From an uncultured Stenotrophomonas sp. (GTDB taxonomy: Bacteria > Pseudomonadota > Gammaproteobacteria > Xanthomonadales > Xanthomonadaceae): a stretch of DNA of 8,199 nucleotides. Positions within the stretch are counted from its first letter, which is position 1. Every line of letters begins with the position of its first letter. Made by a program: the position numbers and the translations under genes. The DNA is taken from assembly GCA_946223375.1 (NCBI GenBank), contig CAMICU010000159.1, forward strand, positions 1-8,199, written 5' to 3'. Positions 5,499 to 8,199 of the stretch are shown here, one piece after another. Under the pieces are notes generated by a model. The model made no database searches, had not been told where the DNA came from, and was given only the letters and a program-made list of their open reading frames with translations.

Positions 5499-5822
5499 AT
5501 GCACCGCATCCTCCTTCTGGCCGGCATCAGCGTGATCGCCAGCGCCTGCAGCACCGCCCGGGTCGCGCAGGTGCAGCCCATCGACGGCGTGATCTCAGGG
5601 CAATGCCACACCGACATGGTGCGGGGGGCGGTCGGCCTGGCCGCCGCGCCGGACACGGTCGAACGCGCCCGCGTGGACAGCGACAGCCTGCGCGTCGATG
5701 TGGTCCGCGGCGACGCCGCGTCACCGACCGCCTCCCAGCCGGCACCGGCCAGCAGCGGTGGCGAGCGCCTGCTGATCGAGGTCGGCCGCACCAACAACAT
5801 CACCGCGCTGCGCTGCGGGTAA
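5499..5822 (+). CDS. Small lipoprotein, diverged I78-inhibitor-like paralogue
   Basis: This 107-residue protein starts at ATG 5499, chosen because it opens directly with a signal peptide (MHRILLLAGISVIASAC). The ribosome site is weak (GAG, 6 bases before). The lipobox-like ASAC puts the lipidated cysteine at 17; Ala at -3 is tolerated but not ideal. The mature part has QCHTDMVRGAVG (Cys36) and ends GERLLIEVGRTNNITALRCG. The next gene ends GERLNIETDEKGTITGLRCG, identical at 12 of 20 positions, and also has a C-x4-V-x-G-x-V-G segment. Both proteins thus have the first and last cysteine of the I78 protease inhibitor fold. Here the middle is altered by a Pro/Ala/Ser-rich stretch (about 71-88) where the other protein has the usual VTMEF strand. 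Inhibitor function is therefore uncertain. It is probably anchored in the envelope. The gap to the next gene is 90 bases. Confidence 0.72.
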   Translation: MHRILLLAGISVIASACSTARVAQVQPIDGVISGQCHTDMVRGAVGLAAAPDTVERARVDSDSLRVDVVRGDAASPTASQPAPASSGGERLLIEVGRTNNITALRCG

Positions 5823-5823
5823 G

Positions 5824-5850
5824 CCGCACGCGCGGTAGCGCAGCGCGGCA
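5824..5850 (+). terminator. Imperfect hairpin after the first lipoprotein gene
   Basis: GCCGCACGCGC and GCGCAGCGCGGC flank the loop GGTA one base past the stop codon. The inner GCGC/GCGC stem is perfect and the outer part has mismatches. No T run follows. It may slow or partly end transcription between the two lipoprotein genes. Confidence 0.35.
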
Positions 5851-5912
5851 ACGACACACGTTCAGGCACAGGCGATATGCTTGGGGTGTCTTCCCATTGC
5901 TCTGGAGTTCCG

Positions 5913-6302
5913 ATGCAGTTCCTGTCGACGCCGCGCGGTTTCCGCCGCCCCGCCGCCATGCTTGGCGCCCTCTCCCTCGTGCTGGCGCTCGCCGCCTGCA
6001 AGGGGCCCGCCCCGGAAGAACAGGACGAGGCGCTGGACCAGGCCCAGCAGGCCGCGCAGGCCGCGGCCTCCACCGCCGAGGCCACGCCGCCACCGCCGGC
6101 CAGCTGCGATGCCAGCCAGGTGCAGGGGCTGGTCGGCCAGGCATGGTCCGAGGCTGTGCAGAGCCAGGCCAAGGACGATGCCGGCGCCAGCACGGTACGC
6201 ATGCTCAAGCCCAACCAGGCGGTCACGATGGAGTTCATCGGCGAGCGGCTGAACATCGAAACCGATGAGAAGGGCACCATCACCGGCCTGCGCTGCGGCT
6301 GA
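5913..6302 (+). CDS. I78-family peptidase inhibitor lipoprotein
   Basis: This 129-residue protein starts at ATG 5913, with GGAG (5904-5907) five bases upstream; the in-frame ATG at 5877 lacks a ribosome site. An Arg-containing signal peptide ends in the canonical lipobox LAAC, so Cys29 is predicted to be lipidated and the protein anchored in the envelope. An acidic, Ala/Gln-rich tether follows (31-62). The I78 domain runs from about residue 65 to 129. Its features are Cys65, QVQGLVGQAW (69-78), STVRMLKPNQAVTMEF (93-108), ERLNIETDEKGTITGLRCG (111-129) and Cys128. The two cysteines match the disulfide pair of the family, whose best-known member is the Aspergillus elastase inhibitor. Its target protease is unknown. 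It may protect the cell from its own or foreign serine proteases. A strong hairpin follows its stop. Confidence 0.9.
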   Translation: MQFLSTPRGFRRPAAMLGALSLVLALAACKGPAPEEQDEALDQAQQAAQAAASTAEATPPPPASCDASQVQGLVGQAWSEAVQSQAKDDAGASTVRMLKPNQAVTMEFIGERLNIETDEKGTITGLRCG

Positions 6303-6313
6303 ACAGGCACGCG

Positions 6314-6340
6314 CCAAAGCCTTGTCCTGCAAGGCTTTGG
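6314..6340 (+). terminator. Strong 11-bp hairpin after the I78 inhibitor gene
   Basis: CCAAAGCCTTG (6314-6324) and CAAGGCTTTGG (6330-6340) pair perfectly around the loop TCCTG. The hairpin begins 11 bases past the stop codon. The downstream bases TTGCGCAAGCAA lack a run of T, so it is a probable but not classic intrinsic terminator. It separates the lipoprotein unit from gltB. Confidence 0.6.
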
Positions 6341-6377
6341 TTGCGCAAGCAACGATGTATTGCGGCGTTGCAGCAAC
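6340..6377. promoter_or_regulatory. Two GTTGC/GCAAC dyads in the gltB upstream region
   Basis: GTTGC-GCAA-GCAAC (6340-6353) and GTTGC-A-GCAAC (6367-6377) share the same half sites, and their left ends are 27 bp apart. The second lies between the candidate -35 and -10 elements. They could be binding sites for a dimeric regulator. The regulator is unknown and chance is possible with arms of only 5 bp. Confidence 0.4.
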
Positions 6378-6388
6378 TGTGATTTAGT
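6360..6388 (+). promoter_or_regulatory. Candidate promoter for gltB
   Basis: TTGCGG (6360-6365) is followed by a 17-bp spacer and TTTAGT (6383-6388), with TG at 6380-6381 giving an extended -10 (TG-A-TTTAGT). Both hexamers are weak, with three and four consensus bases. If real, it would give a leader of about 220 bases before gltB. Confidence 0.35.
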
Positions 6389-6617
6389 CGATCGCATCCG
6401 GTGACCTCAGGGTGCGCTCCAGGAAGAGCACATCGTGTGCATTGGGTGAGCGCGAGGGCGCTTGCGCGGGTAAAGCACGCCGTGATGGCGACCACCACCT
6501 GCCTTTCCCCAGACAAGCCGAGCGATGCAGTACGGCGCGCCTCACCTCCGTGTGCATGGCGTGCTTGGCGAGCGGGCAGGAGTGTCGCCGCTCACCTGAC
6601 ATCGCTATGAGGCACAG

Positions 6618-8199
<1,582 letters not shown>

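Larger units (their letters stand above)
6303..6617. other. Intergenic leader between the I78 inhibitor gene and gltB
   Basis: These 315 bases carry the hairpin, dyads and candidate promoter listed separately. From about 6390 to 6608 I see no supported gene on either strand. A small hairpin AGCGC-GAGG-GCGCT lies near 6448-6461. Short open frames here have no ribosome site and no family likeness. The length leaves room for a regulatory leader or small RNA, but nothing specific is recognised. Confidence 0.5.

Noticed and set aside
4253..6268. 671-codon open frame on the + strand across the dehydrogenase-like gene and both lipoproteins
   Set aside because: It crosses divergent genes with good starts and lipoboxes, and its translation is low-complexity Arg/Gly/Ala without motifs.

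Overview
The window is high-GC bacterial DNA with dense coding and long GC-driven antisense open frames. The gene set fits a gammaproteobacterium of the Xanthomonadaceae/Lysobacteraceae (Stenotrophomonas- or Xanthomonas-like): a BlaI/M56 pair, an I78 inhibitor lipoprotein, gltB, and scattered GTAGGAGCGGC-type palindromes. This assignment is inferred from gene content and style, not from a marker gene.

Left part (1-1439, + strand): the last 91 codons of an MrfA/YprA-type DNA repair helicase overlap, by ATGA, an MrfB/YprB-type DEDDh exonuclease. In Bacillus subtilis the corresponding pair acts in a UvrABC-independent repair route for mitomycin C damage. The mrfB-like gene carries an in-frame, low-complexity stretch derived from three copies of a 23-bp dispersed palindromic repeat. 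Two of these copies lie inside a tandem 66-bp (22-residue) duplication.

Middle (1440-4174): a convergent intergenic region with a 17-bp perfect inverted repeat and a strong hairpin is followed by a two-gene operon on the - strand. The operon is a BlaI/MecI-type repressor (128 aa) with an M56 membrane metalloprotease of BlaR1 type (610 aa). The operon promoter overlaps two TACA-N2-TGTA-type operators, so autorepression is expected. The M56 protein lacks the penicillin-binding sensor domain of true BlaR1. In its place are two proline-rich linkers, a small domain and regular heptad repeats, so the signal is probably not a beta-lactam bound covalently.

Right part (4175-8199): a saccharopine-dehydrogenase-like NAD(P)-binding protein lies on the - strand, with a 15-bp tandem repeat just upstream of its start. 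Divergent from it on the + strand are two small lipoproteins that share an end motif. The second is a clear I78-family protease inhibitor and the first looks like a diverged relative. A strong hairpin closes this unit. After a roughly 260-bp leader with two GTTGC/GCAAC dyads, the first 527 codons of gltB (glutamate synthase large subunit) run off the right edge.

The most interesting items are the atypical BlaR1-like sensor with its well-defined operators, the repeat-invaded exonuclease gene, and the paired I78-like lipoproteins.
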